NCBI RefSeq assembly: GCF_000284295.1
Contig: NC_017093.1
Span: forward strand, 2,542,001-2,606,000
Direction: 5' to 3'
Origin: Actinoplanes missouriensis 431
GTDB taxonomy: Bacteria; Actinomycetota; Actinomycetes; Mycobacteriales; Micromonosporaceae
DNA: 64,000 nt
This document shows, piece after piece, positions 8,821-16,576 of this stretch. The first letter of the stretch is position 1. Each line of letters begins with the position of its first letter. The notes beneath the pieces were generated by a model that saw only the letters and a list, made by a program, of their open reading frames with translations, had not been told where the DNA came from and did not search any database. The position numbers and the translations under genes are program-made.

Positions 8821-8823
8821 AAC

Positions 8824-10074
8824 TCAGCTCAGGACGATCGGCTCGAACACCGAGGTGAAGTTCTGCTGTTCCTCGGCGGTGTTGAAGCTGACGTAGTAGT
8901 GCAGCTTCTCGTAGTCGGCCTCACTCGGGAACACCAGCGAGCTCTCCGCGACCGCCAGCATCTCCTTCTTGTCGTCGCCGGAGAGCTCGGCGGCGTCCTT
9001 GCGGATCTGCGCCTGCGCGGCCGGCACCGGGCACACGTAGTTGATGTACTCGGCCAGCGCCGCCGCGTTCTCCACCTCGTAGAAGAAGTCGATCAGCATG
9101 AGCGCGTCCACCGGGTTCGCCGCGGTGATCGGGATGGCGAAGTTGTCGGTCCAGATCGTGCCGCCCTCCTCGGGGATCACGAACTTGAGGTTCGTGCCGT
9201 CGGAGAGGTTCTTCTGGAAGATGTCGCCCGACCAGGCCTGGGTGATCCACACTTCGCCGTTGCCGAGCGCGTCCACGTAGTCCTGCTCGTAGTACTGCCG
9301 GACGATGCCCGCGTCCTTCTGCTGCTTGAGCTTCGCCGCGCCCTTCTTCCAGCCCGCCTCGTCCGACTCGCCCGGCTTGACGCCCGCCGCGAGCATGCCG
9401 AAGTTCGCCAGCTCGGTCAGGTCGGACATCATGCCGACCTTGCCCTTGAACGCCGGGTCCCACAGGTCGGCGAGCTTGGTGATCGGCCGGTCGACCTTCG
9501 ACGGGTCGTAGGCGATGCCGGTGATGCCGGACGCCCACGGCACGCTGAACACGTTGCCCGGGTCGAACGTCTCGGTCGTGTACGCCTTGGCGGCGTTCGC
9601 GGTGAAGTTCGGCAGCCGGCTGTGGTCCAGCGGAGCCAGGAAGCCAGCCGACCGGAATTGGCCGAACTGGGTGCCGTTGGTGATGACCATCAGGTCGTAC
9701 CCGATGGATTGTTTTGCCGACAGCTGAGGCTGGACCTTGGCGAACCAGGGGCCCATCTCCTGGATGACCTCCTGGTAGTTCACCTGGATGCCGGTCTTCT
9801 CGGTGAACTTGGCGAGCTCCGGCTTCTTCGGATCCATGTACAGCGGCCAGCTCGCGAAGTCGACCTTGTTGTTCTGCTGCTTGCCGGCCCAGAACGTGGC
9901 GATCGTGCTGGTGTCGACGCTCGCCGTCGGGGTGCCCTTGCCTTCCACTCCGCAGGCGGCCAGGGTCGCGCCGAGCGCGGAAAGGCCACCGAGCCGCAAC
10001 GCGTCGCGTCGGCCCAGCCGCCGCTGCGTCACACCGCGCAGGAGGGACGAATCAGGGGTGGTGCGGGGGAACAT
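8824..10074 (-). CDS. Spermidine/putrescine-type ABC transporter substrate-binding lipoprotein
   Basis: A 416-residue extracellular binding protein of the PotD type. The N-terminus has a twin-arginine signal (RRLGRRDALRLGG) and a lipobox ending TLAAC at about residue 41, so it should be exported folded and lipid-anchored. The mature domain has the family segments VDFASWPLYMD, YDLMVITNG, and VPWASGITGIAYDPSKV, and ends in the usual NFTSVFEPI. No permease or ATPase gene lies next to it, so it is an orphan and must borrow a transporter or act as a sensor. Upstream an inverted repeat AACAG-N7-CTGTT (10126-10142) may be an operator. Polyamine specificity is inferred from the family only. Confidence 0.85.
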   Translation of the reverse strand: MFPRTTPDSSLLRGVTQRRLGRRDALRLGGLSALGATLAACGVEGKGTPTASVDTSTIATFWAGKQQNNKVDFASWPLYMDPKKPELAKFTEKTGIQVNYQEVIQEMGPWFAKVQPQLSAKQSIGYDLMVITNGTQFGQFRSAGFLAPLDHSRLPNFTANAAKAYTTETFDPGNVFSVPWASGITGIAYDPSKVDRPITKLADLWDPAFKGKVGMMSDLTELANFGMLAAGVKPGESDEAGWKKGAAKLKQQKDAGIVRQYYEQDYVDALGNGEVWITQAWSGDIFQKNLSDGTNLKFVIPEEGGTIWTDNFAIPITAANPVDALMLIDFFYEVENAAALAEYINYVCPVPAAQAQIRKDAAELSGDDKKEMLAVAESSLVFPSEADYEKLHYYVSFNTAEEQQNFTSVFEPIVLS

Positions 10075-10125
10075 GGGACTCCGATCGGAATGCGGATGCT
10101 CGGCGCTCGCGTGGCATGGTCACAC

Positions 10126-10142
10126 AACAGAACGCGGCTGTT
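10126..10142. promoter_or_regulatory. Inverted repeat upstream of binding-protein gene
   Basis: AACAG (10126-10130) and CTGTT (10138-10142) form a perfect five-base inverted repeat with a 7-base spacer, 52 bases upstream of the start of the minus-strand binding-protein gene. It could be a regulator site. No neighbouring regulator gene identifies it. Confidence 0.35.
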
Positions 10143-10259
10143 ACAAGCACATCAGGATCCAATGGTACGGGTCACTCGCGGTCCCGGGCGGTGGTCCGAA
10201 ATCAGTTGATGTGGCGCAGTCTCACTCGTTCCGGCGCAGCCTGTGGCGTAGCTGGTGGG

Positions 10260-10583
10260 TCAAATGATGTGGCGCATCCGGTGTGCCGGAACCCCGGCCG
10301 CGGTGAGCCGATTCGCCACCTCCGGACGCGGGTGGTCGAGGAAGACGGCGACCTGGTGGTCGTCACCGAGATGGCAGGCCGCAGCCAGCGTCCCCAGGTT
10401 GATCGGGTCGAGTTCGCCCACGTCACCGAGGTCCAGCACCAGCCGCAGCGGGCGGGTGTGGCGGATCGCCTGAATCAGGGTGCGGCGCAGATCGACCGCG
10501 TCGTCGTCACCGAGGTCGCCGTGCGGCGCGATGATGACAGTCCCGTCGGAATGGGTGCCGATGTCGACCGTGGCTGCGGTCAT
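10260..10583 (-). CDS. STAS-domain protein lacking the phosphorylatable serine
   Basis: A 107-residue stand-alone STAS domain like anti-anti-sigma factors of the SpoIIAA/RsbV group. It has the family strands (TVIIAPHGDLG, LRLVLDLGDVGELD) and helix. In active family members the loop reads DSSGLG, with the second serine phosphorylated by an anti-sigma kinase. Here the aligned residues are DPINLG, so that serine is replaced. It may be a non-switchable antagonist or act on other partners. No kinase gene is adjacent. A SigB-like promoter lies upstream. Confidence 0.75.
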   Translation of the reverse strand: MTAATVDIGTHSDGTVIIAPHGDLGDDDAVDLRRTLIQAIRHTRPLRLVLDLGDVGELDPINLGTLAAACHLGDDHQVAVFLDHPRPEVANRLTAAGVPAHRMRHII

Positions 10584-10597
10584 TTCGTTACCTTCCG

Positions 10598-10625
10598 TTA
10601 CCCGAGGTTTCGTCGAGCGGCCAAC
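10598..10625 (-). promoter_or_regulatory. Possible SigB-type promoter of STAS gene
   Basis: On the minus strand GTTGGC (10625-10620), 16 bases, then GGGTAA (10603-10598), resembling the GNNTN14-16GGGTAY form used by SigB-group sigma factors in actinomycetes. The -10 ends 14 bases from the start codon, which leaves little room for the GGAAGG ribosome site, so the call is tentative. Confidence 0.35.
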
Positions 10626-10858
10626 GTTAAAGCTACGGGTGAAGATCCGTCGAGGCTTGTGAAAGAAAGTTCATCTGGTCACAGCGCGATCACGTTCACA
10701 GGTACTCGAGCTTCGTCGAACATTGCGGGGCCGTACGGTGAACATTGCATTTCGGTCAGGCGACTCAATCGGATCGACAATGCCATGACGTGCTGATTCG
10801 GATCGCGAATGCCAGAAATTGGCCGGAATGACGTCCCCTGTGAGAGGGCAATGCTCGA

Positions 10859-10870
10859 TATTTTCGATGG
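10859..10870 (+). promoter_or_regulatory. -10 element close to GTG start of surface operon
   Basis: TATTTT at 10859-10864 ends 6 bases before GTG 10871, and no Shine-Dalgarno sequence is present at the usual distance. This is the spacing expected for a leaderless transcript. The rest of 10584-10858 carries no gene that I can support. Confidence 0.4.
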
Positions 10871-12100
10871 GTGACCTCCAGCAGTGTCGCGGTGCACGAA
10901 CCGCCGCGGCTGCCGATCCGACACCGGCGATTCTGGTCGCCCTCCTTCCTCAAGGTGTTCGCGCCGCTCGCCACGACGGCCGCGACAGGTCTGGTACTCC
11001 TGCTGATCTCCGGCAACCTGGCCCTGCCCTTCCAGCAGGAGCTGACGTTGGAAGGCAAGACCGGCTCCAAGGGTGAGATCTTCGAGGACCCGGAGATGCG
11101 GCGTCTCCTGCTGCGGCACCACATCCGCGTGCACATCACCAACACCGGCTCGCGTGAGCTGGCGACCCACGACTTCACCGGGTACGACTTCGTGTTCCCG
11201 TCCGGCCGGCCCGCCGCGAACATGGTCCGCCAGCGTCTCGCCCAGACCAGCGGCGGTGTGCCGCAGACCAGCAAACCGTTCGCCACACCGCTCGTGCTCG
11301 CCACCTTCCGCCAGTACGCCGAGACGCTCGTCGCCGCGGGTGTGGCCACCACCCAGCGCAACACGCTCGGCGGCACGCCGTACTACTACATCCTCGACAC
11401 CGCCAAGTTCCTGACGCTGATCAAAGAGGGCCGGACCTGGAACGATCTGCGGCTGGAACGGCAGGCCGACGGTCAGGGCAGCACGATCAGCAACGGCAAC
11501 CGGGTGATCGCGCACAGCCCCAGCCCGTGTCACGCCAACGCCGGTGAGTCCTTCCTCGCCCTGACCGCCTTCGTCGAGAACGGCACGAATGCCCCGCCGA
11601 ACGCGGCCGAGGCCCCGGCCGTCACCGCCGCGATCAAGCCGCTGCTCGGCATGCAGGGCATGCACGACCAGGAGTTGTTCGCCTCCTATGTCACCCCCGA
11701 GGGCAAGGGCAAAGCCCCGATCGTCGTGGTCTACGAGCATCAGTACCTCGCTTATCAGGTGCGTCAGGCCGAGGCCGGTGGCGCGCCCGACACCGACCGT
11801 GTGTTGCTCTATCCGCAGCAGGGGATGCTCACCGACCCGGAGTTCATCCCGCTCAACGCCGGGGCCGACCGCCTCGGCCGCCTCCTCGGCAGCGACCCCG
11901 AGCTGCGCCGCCGCGCCATGGAACTCGGCTATCGCGTGCTCGACCCGACGAGCGCAGCGAGCAGCGACCAGCTCTGGAAGTACCTGGCCGAGCGCGGCAT
12001 CCCCGCGCCGGACAACAGCGGCAACCTCACCAAAGCCGAACTGCCCGTCCTCGACGTGCTGGAGAAAATGATCGGCGAGGTCGGAGGATGCCCCCGATGA
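10871..12100 (+). CDS. Membrane-anchored solute-binding-like protein (VWA operon gene 1)
   Basis: A 409-residue protein with a short cytoplasmic tail, one membrane segment (about residues 28-50, APLATTAATGLVLLLISGN) and a large extracellular domain. The domain shows the mixed alpha/beta pattern of type 2 periplasmic binding proteins (YDFVFPSGRPAANMVRQ, APIVVVYEHQYLAYQ, VLLYPQQGML), but it is an anchored rather than free binding protein. It overlaps the next gene, whose product combines a binding-protein domain with a von Willebrand A domain. The pair probably forms a cell-surface complex. The ligand and function are unknown to me. Confidence 0.65.
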   Translation: MTSSSVAVHEPPRLPIRHRRFWSPSFLKVFAPLATTAATGLVLLLISGNLALPFQQELTLEGKTGSKGEIFEDPEMRRLLLRHHIRVHITNTGSRELATHDFTGYDFVFPSGRPAANMVRQRLAQTSGGVPQTSKPFATPLVLATFRQYAETLVAAGVATTQRNTLGGTPYYYILDTAKFLTLIKEGRTWNDLRLERQADGQGSTISNGNRVIAHSPSPCHANAGESFLALTAFVENGTNAPPNAAEAPAVTAAIKPLLGMQGMHDQELFASYVTPEGKGKAPIVVVYEHQYLAYQVRQAEAGGAPDTDRVLLYPQQGMLTDPEFIPLNAGADRLGRLLGSDPELRRRAMELGYRVLDPTSAASSDQLWKYLAERGIPAPDNSGNLTKAELPVLDVLEKMIGEVGGCPR

Positions 12101-13629
12101 GGTGGCGCCCGGCCGCTCTCGCGCTCGGGCTGGTCGTCGCCACCGCGACCGCCTGCACGGCGGAGGAACCGGAACCGATCACCCTGAGGGTGCTCGCCAG
12201 CTCGGAACTCGCCGACATGACGCCGATCCTCGCCGACCTGCGCCGGGAGACCGGCATCGACCTGGTCATGGACTATCAGGGCACGGTCGCGGCGAACAGG
12301 GCCCTCGACCCGGTGAAATACCGGCACGACCTGGCCTGGCTCTCCGATGACCGGTACCTCAAGCTGACCCTGGACGCCGCCGGATACCACGGCCCGATGC
12401 CGCTCTCCACCAAGATCATGGGCTCGCCGGTGGCGATCGGTGTGAAACCGGCGGTCGCCGCCCGGCTCGGCGATCCGACCTGGGCGGACATCGCCGACGA
12501 GGCAGCGACGGGCGCGCTCACCTTCGCGATGGCGGATCCGGAACAGGCCGCCAGCGGGCTCGCCGCCCTGATCGGCGTCGCGACGGCGGCCACGGGGGAG
12601 GGGCGCGCGCTCCGGCCCGAGGACGTGACATGCGACCGGCTCGGCGGATTCTTCAGCGGGCAGACCCTCACCGCGCCGACCACCGCCGCGCTCGCCGACA
12701 CCTTCGTCGCCGCGCCGGCCGATGTCCTCATCTCGTACGAGTCGGTGCTCCTCTCCCTCAACGCCAGCGGACGGCTCGCCGAACCCCTGGAGATCCGCTA
12801 CCCCCGGGACGGGATCGTCCTCTCCGAATATCCGCTGATGCTGCTGCGTCCCGAGCACCGCGCCGCATACGACCGGGCGGTCACCTGGCTGACCAGCGAC
12901 GCCACGCAGCAGAAGATCATGCGGCAGACCCTGCGCCGCCCGATGAACCCCGCCGTGACCCGTGACCCGCGGCTGACCGCGCCGATCGGCAACTCGCTGT
13001 ACTTCCCGGACCGGCAGGACGTCATCGACCGGCTGCTGGCGAACTATCGCGCCGAACCCGGCCGGCCCGGACACGTCATCTTCGTCCTCGATTTCTCCGG
13101 ATCCATGAAGGGGGAACGCATGAACCGGCTCCGGTCGGTCTTCAACGGCCTCAGCGGTGTCGACCGGACCCCGTCCGGCAAGTTCACCCGTTTCCATCGG
13201 GGCGAGAAGATCACGCTGATCCGTTTCGGTGAGGGCGTCCTCGGCGAACGCACGTTCACCGTCGACGGCGACGACGACGTCCGGGCCATGCGGGCGTTCC
13301 TCGCGGCGGAGGAGTACGACGAGCGGACCGCGGTGTGGTCGGCACTGGAGCACGCCTATCAGAAGGCGCGGGCCGAACCGGATCGCCCGACGTCGATCGT
13401 GCTGATGACCGACGGCGAGAGCAACGCCGGCATCGGTCTCGCCGCCTTCCTGTCGAAGCACCGAGCCCTGCCCGGACCGGTGCGCGCCGTTCCCGCGTAC
13501 ATGATCGGTGTGGGCGAGGCGGACGGCAGCGCCCTGCGCACCGCCGCGGAAGCGACCGGAGGGCGCGCCGCGGCGGCGACCACCGACTCGCTCGCGGACG
13601 CTTTCAAGGATGTGCGCGGCTGTGGATAG
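12097..13629 (+). CDS. Substrate-binding and VWA domain lipoprotein (VWA operon gene 2)
   Basis: About 510 residues. A lipoprotein signal (lipobox region ATATAC, about residues 15-20) precedes a solute-binding domain (about 28-330: LRVLASSELADMTPILADL, DLAWLSDDRY, YPLMLLRPEH) and a C-terminal von Willebrand A domain (about 335-505). The metal-ion-dependent adhesion site is intact: DFSGS, the Thr in ERTAVWSA and Asp in LMTDGES. The start is taken as ATG 12097, overlapping the previous stop as ATGA with GGAGG 9 bases upstream; ATG 12088 is an alternative but is too close to GGAGG. The architecture suggests metal-dependent protein binding at the membrane surface. Confidence 0.8.
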   Translation: MRWRPAALALGLVVATATACTAEEPEPITLRVLASSELADMTPILADLRRETGIDLVMDYQGTVAANRALDPVKYRHDLAWLSDDRYLKLTLDAAGYHGPMPLSTKIMGSPVAIGVKPAVAARLGDPTWADIADEAATGALTFAMADPEQAASGLAALIGVATAATGEGRALRPEDVTCDRLGGFFSGQTLTAPTTAALADTFVAAPADVLISYESVLLSLNASGRLAEPLEIRYPRDGIVLSEYPLMLLRPEHRAAYDRAVTWLTSDATQQKIMRQTLRRPMNPAVTRDPRLTAPIGNSLYFPDRQDVIDRLLANYRAEPGRPGHVIFVLDFSGSMKGERMNRLRSVFNGLSGVDRTPSGKFTRFHRGEKITLIRFGEGVLGERTFTVDGDDDVRAMRAFLAAEEYDERTAVWSALEHAYQKARAEPDRPTSIVLMTDGESNAGIGLAAFLSKHRALPGPVRAVPAYMIGVGEADGSALRTAAEATGGRAAAATTDSLADAFKDVRGCG

Positions 13630-14380
13630 CGCGTGGTGGAGCGTCTGGTGGCCGTGGATGCTGATCTGGGCAGCCACCGTGATCACGCTGGTCGCGACGT
13701 GCTGGACCCTGTTCGCCCGCTGGCGGATGCTGCGCGGCCGTGGACAGCCGGTCAGGGGAATCACCTTCTATCTGCATGACGATTCGGTGATGGACCTCTA
13801 TCTGGGCGGCACCTACAAGAGGGCGCTGCGCGAAGAGGTGCGCGAGGAGATCTCCAGCACCAAGGAGGCGAACGTCAACGCGGCCTTCCAGAACTTCGGC
13901 GTCGGCGGCGGCCGGACCGTCGACCGCAAGGTCTTCCGCGACTACATCGAGACCGCCGAGCCGATCACCGTCATCCGGATCATCATGGAGGTGTTGGAGA
14001 AGGCCGACGACATCGTCTACATCGACCTGGTCAACGGGGCGATCGAGCCGGGGCGGGCGCTGACGAAGGCGCTCAGGACCACGGTGCTGACCGATCCGGC
14101 GTCCTTCACCGTCCGGGAGCTGGGTCAGCTGGAGTCGTATGTGTCGGTCCGTGGCACGTTCCGGATGGCCGCGGAGAGCGGCGACACGGTGATCTTCGAG
14201 GCGCCGTGCGGGGAACGCCAGGACGGGGGCGTGGTCCAGGCGCTGTTCCGGTGCTCGGGCAGCGGCATCCGGCGTGACGTGCCGGAGGGGGAGTTCCAGG
14301 CGCGGTGCCTAGGCAAGGTGCAGACGTGGGACAGGCAGCGCGAAAAGCTCATCATCGATCCGATCGCCATCTTCCAGTGA
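13610..14380 (+). CDS. Membrane-anchored protein of unknown function (VWA operon gene 3)
   Basis: About 256 residues with an N-terminal membrane helix (about 11-33, WWPWMLIWAATVITLVATCW) followed by a soluble domain with a helical, charged start (ALREEVREEISSTKEANVN) and a beta-rich end (VSVRGTFRMAAESGDTVIFE). I do not recognise the family. The gene overlaps the end of the VWA gene; GTG 13622, with AAGGA 11 bases upstream, is an alternative start. Translational overlap through all three genes implies that the products work together. Confidence 0.6.
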   Translation: MCAAVDSAWWSVWWPWMLIWAATVITLVATCWTLFARWRMLRGRGQPVRGITFYLHDDSVMDLYLGGTYKRALREEVREEISSTKEANVNAAFQNFGVGGGRTVDRKVFRDYIETAEPITVIRIIMEVLEKADDIVYIDLVNGAIEPGRALTKALRTTVLTDPASFTVRELGQLESYVSVRGTFRMAAESGDTVIFEAPCGERQDGGVVQALFRCSGSGIRRDVPEGEFQARCLGKVQTWDRQREKLIIDPIAIFQ

Positions 14381-14668
14381 CGTGTTGCCGGCACTGACCC
14401 GAGCTCGGCCCACGCCCCGACGATCCCTGACGCGTGGCACGCATCGGCCAGCACCACGCCGGCCGACCTGGCGCCCTTCACGAAGGAGGACCTGGAGGAA
14501 GCCCACAGCCGCCTGACCCGGCTCGCCCAGATCTTCGAGCTCCGGCTCGGCGGCCTCTCCGCCACGGACCTCGACCGCCGCGACGGCGAAGCCTGGTCGG
14601 TCCGGCAGATCGCGTTTCACCTGGAGAGCTCCCTCTACTACGCGGAGGCGGTGGGCCGCCTGAGCTGA
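14381..14668 (+). pseudogene. DinB-like fragment without a start codon
   Basis: Directly after the stop at 14378-14380 the same frame stays open to TGA 14666-14668 without an ATG or GTG start in a sensible place. Its translation ends with segments typical of DinB/DUF-type four-helix metal proteins: TKEDLEEAHSRLTRLAQIF and WSVRQIAFHLESSLYYAEAV. About 90 residues remain of a family that is usually 150-170 long. It looks like a decayed gene remnant. Codon use is like the neighbouring genes. The family call is moderate. Confidence 0.45.
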
Positions 14669-14683
14669 CTCAGCGGCCGAGTG

Positions 14684-15781
14684 TCATCGGGTGAAGGCTC
14701 GGCTCATGCAGCGGGCGGCCGCGTTGCGGGCAGCCAAGCCGGGACGGGTGGCGGGCACGAGCAGCGCGGACGCCCGGCGGACGTTGCGCTGTTTCGGGTC
14801 GACCAGGGTGCGGTGGCGTGATTCGTACCGCCGGAAGGCCGTTTTCGGGTCCTCCGGAGTCTCGGCCAGTGCGGTGGCGAGAGTGTCCGCGCCGGTCATC
14901 GCCAGCGTCGAACCGTCGCCGAAGAGCGACACGCACGACGCGGCGTCGCCGAGCAGAACCACCCGGTCGCTGCTCCACGACGGCAGGCTGACGCGGCTCA
15001 CCGCGTCGAACCAGAGGTCGCCGTCGCGCGAAAGCCGGTCCAGCAGCTCGGGAACGCGCCAGCCAACCTCCGCATACGCTTCCATGACCGCCTCGCGGGG
15101 AGAGCGGTCCGCGGCCGGCGTCTGGCGGAAGATGAACGCCGCGATGGCCTCACCCCGAGCGGGATGGATCGAGACGAGCCGGCCCGGCGTATTGAAGAGC
15201 AGCACCTCGTCGTGCACCTCGGCCGGGCCACCGAGTGGCATGGTGGCGACGCGAAGCCCCAGATCCTCGACCCACGCGGACTCCGGCCCGAACGCGAGCC
15301 GCCGGACCGTCGAGTGCAGACCGTCGGCGCCGATGACCACATCGAACCGGCGGGGCGCGGCATGCTCGAACGTCACGTCGACACCTGTCGCGTCCTCGTG
15401 CAGGGTGGCGATCGAGTCGCCGAAGATGACCTCGATGTCGTCGCCGGCGACGTCGAGAAGGATCGCGGCGAGGTCGCTGCGACCGATCTCGACCTCGTGG
15501 CCGCGCGACGCGGGCATCGGGATGCGGGCGATCCGGCGGCCGGCTCTATCGATCACCCGCATGGCGGCGGCGTGTGTGGCGGCGGCGCGCAGGCGGGGCA
15601 TGACCCCCATCCGGCCGGCGACGGGCACTGCCGGACCACGGATATCAACAGGGCTCCCGCTGGAACGCGCCGCCGCAGCCCGCTCCACCAGCGTCACCGA
15701 CCATCCGTGCCGGGCGAGCCAGAAGGCGACTGTGGGACCGGCAACGCCGGCTCCGGAGATCAATGCGGTGTGGTTGGGCAT
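14684..15781 (-). CDS. FAD-dependent monooxygenase
   Basis: A 365-residue class A flavoprotein monooxygenase. The N-terminal FAD fold motif GAGVAGPTVAFWLARHG is at residues 10-26, the NAD(P)H/FAD motif reads VVIGADGLHS (about 150), and the second FAD motif is VVLLGDAASC (about 273). This is the group that hydroxylates aromatic drugs and metabolites such as tetracyclines and rifamycins. It diverges from a TetR regulator with operator palindromes between them, so it is probably induced by its substrate. Confidence 0.9.
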   Translation of the reverse strand: MPNHTALISGAGVAGPTVAFWLARHGWSVTLVERAAAARSSGSPVDIRGPAVPVAGRMGVMPRLRAAATHAAAMRVIDRAGRRIARIPMPASRGHEVEIGRSDLAAILLDVAGDDIEVIFGDSIATLHEDATGVDVTFEHAAPRRFDVVIGADGLHSTVRRLAFGPESAWVEDLGLRVATMPLGGPAEVHDEVLLFNTPGRLVSIHPARGEAIAAFIFRQTPAADRSPREAVMEAYAEVGWRVPELLDRLSRDGDLWFDAVSRVSLPSWSSDRVVLLGDAASCVSLFGDGSTLAMTGADTLATALAETPEDPKTAFRRYESRHRTLVDPKQRNVRRASALLVPATRPGLAARNAAARCMSRAFTR

Positions 15782-15794
15782 GCCGCCACGCTAT

Positions 15795-15865
15795 CCGCAC
15801 TGAGTGCAGAATTGCAATGAGTGCGGACTCGCGTTTAATGCTGAATCGCAGTGGGTGCGTATACT
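15795..15865. promoter_or_regulatory. TetR operator region and leaderless TetR promoter
   Basis: Between the divergent monooxygenase and TetR genes. CCGCACT (15795-15801) and AGTGCGG (15820-15826) form an inverted repeat; inside it are GCACT-G-AGTGC (15797-15807) and ATTGCAAT (15811-15818). Further right TATACT (15860-15865), a consensus -10, ends 6 bases before the TetR GTG start. The layout fits autoregulated repression of both genes. Confidence 0.6.
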
Positions 15866-15871
15866 GGCGTC

Positions 15872-16468
15872 GTGTCACTTCGTGATCGCAAGCGGGCCCG
15901 CACTCGTGAGGCGCTGATCGCCGCCGCCGCGGAGTTGTTCGAGGAGCAGGGCTACGAGGCGACGACCGTCGCGCAGATCGCCGGCGCCGCCGACATCGGC
16001 ACGCGGACTTTCTTCAGCTACTTCCCCGGCAAGGAGGACGTGCTCTTCCCGGAGGCCGATCAGCGGGTGCACGCCGCCGTCCACTCGATCGAGGCGCGCG
16101 GCCCCGAGGACGGGCCGGCCGAGGTGTTGCTCCGGGCGTTGCGCCAGGTGGGTGACGACAGCGACGACCTCGCCGGCCGGCTCGCCGCCCTGCGTCTGCG
16201 GCTGATCCGCACGGTGCCGGTCGTGCGGGGCCGAGCCCTGCAGATCCAGATGGACGCGCAGCGGGAGATCGCCCGGCACCTGGCTGCCGCCTTCCCGGAG
16301 CGGCTCGACGAGGTGCGCGCGGCGGCCCTGACCGGCGCGTTCGTCGGCGCGGTCACCGGCGCGCTGCAGGTGCTGCTGGAGGATGAGGGAAGCGCGGACG
16401 ACCCGGCAGCCGTGCAGCGGGCCGTGGAGGTGGCGGTCGACGCGGCCCTCGAGCCCTGGTTCCGCTGA
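15872..16468 (+). CDS. TetR family transcriptional regulator
   Basis: A 198-residue repressor. The N-terminal DNA-binding domain (about 5-55) reads TREALIAAAAELFEEQGYEA, then TTVAQIAGAADIGTRTFFSYF with the family recognition helix and K-D/E-V-L. The C-terminal ligand domain is helical. GTG 15872 is chosen because it stands 6 bases after the TATACT -10. It is divergent from a flavin monooxygenase, the usual target for such regulators, and is followed by a strong hairpin terminator. Confidence 0.9.
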   Translation: MSLRDRKRARTREALIAAAAELFEEQGYEATTVAQIAGAADIGTRTFFSYFPGKEDVLFPEADQRVHAAVHSIEARGPEDGPAEVLLRALRQVGDDSDDLAGRLAALRLRLIRTVPVVRGRALQIQMDAQREIARHLAAAFPERLDEVRAAALTGAFVGAVTGALQVLLEDEGSADDPAAVQRAVEVAVDAALEPWFR

Positions 16469-16471
16469 GCC

Positions 16472-16499
16472 GCGCCCGGCGGCCCGGCCCGCCGGGCGC
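16472..16499. terminator. Strong hairpin terminator after TetR gene
   Basis: Perfect 11-base-pair stem GCGCCCGGCGG (16472-16482) and CCGCCGGGCGC (16489-16499) with a 6-base loop, 4 bases after the TetR stop. It separates this gene from the convergent MFS gene. Confidence 0.75.
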
Positions 16500-16576
16500 T
16501 GTCTCGCTCGGCCGGGCTAGGCCGGCAGGCCGGCCGCTGTTTCGGTGAGCCGGATCGGCCTGGCCGCTGACCCGGC

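Noticed and set aside
14434..14694. 86-codon plus-strand frame starting at 14434
   Set aside because: Its translation is Pro/Arg/Gly-rich; the neighbouring frame carries the DinB-like sequence instead.
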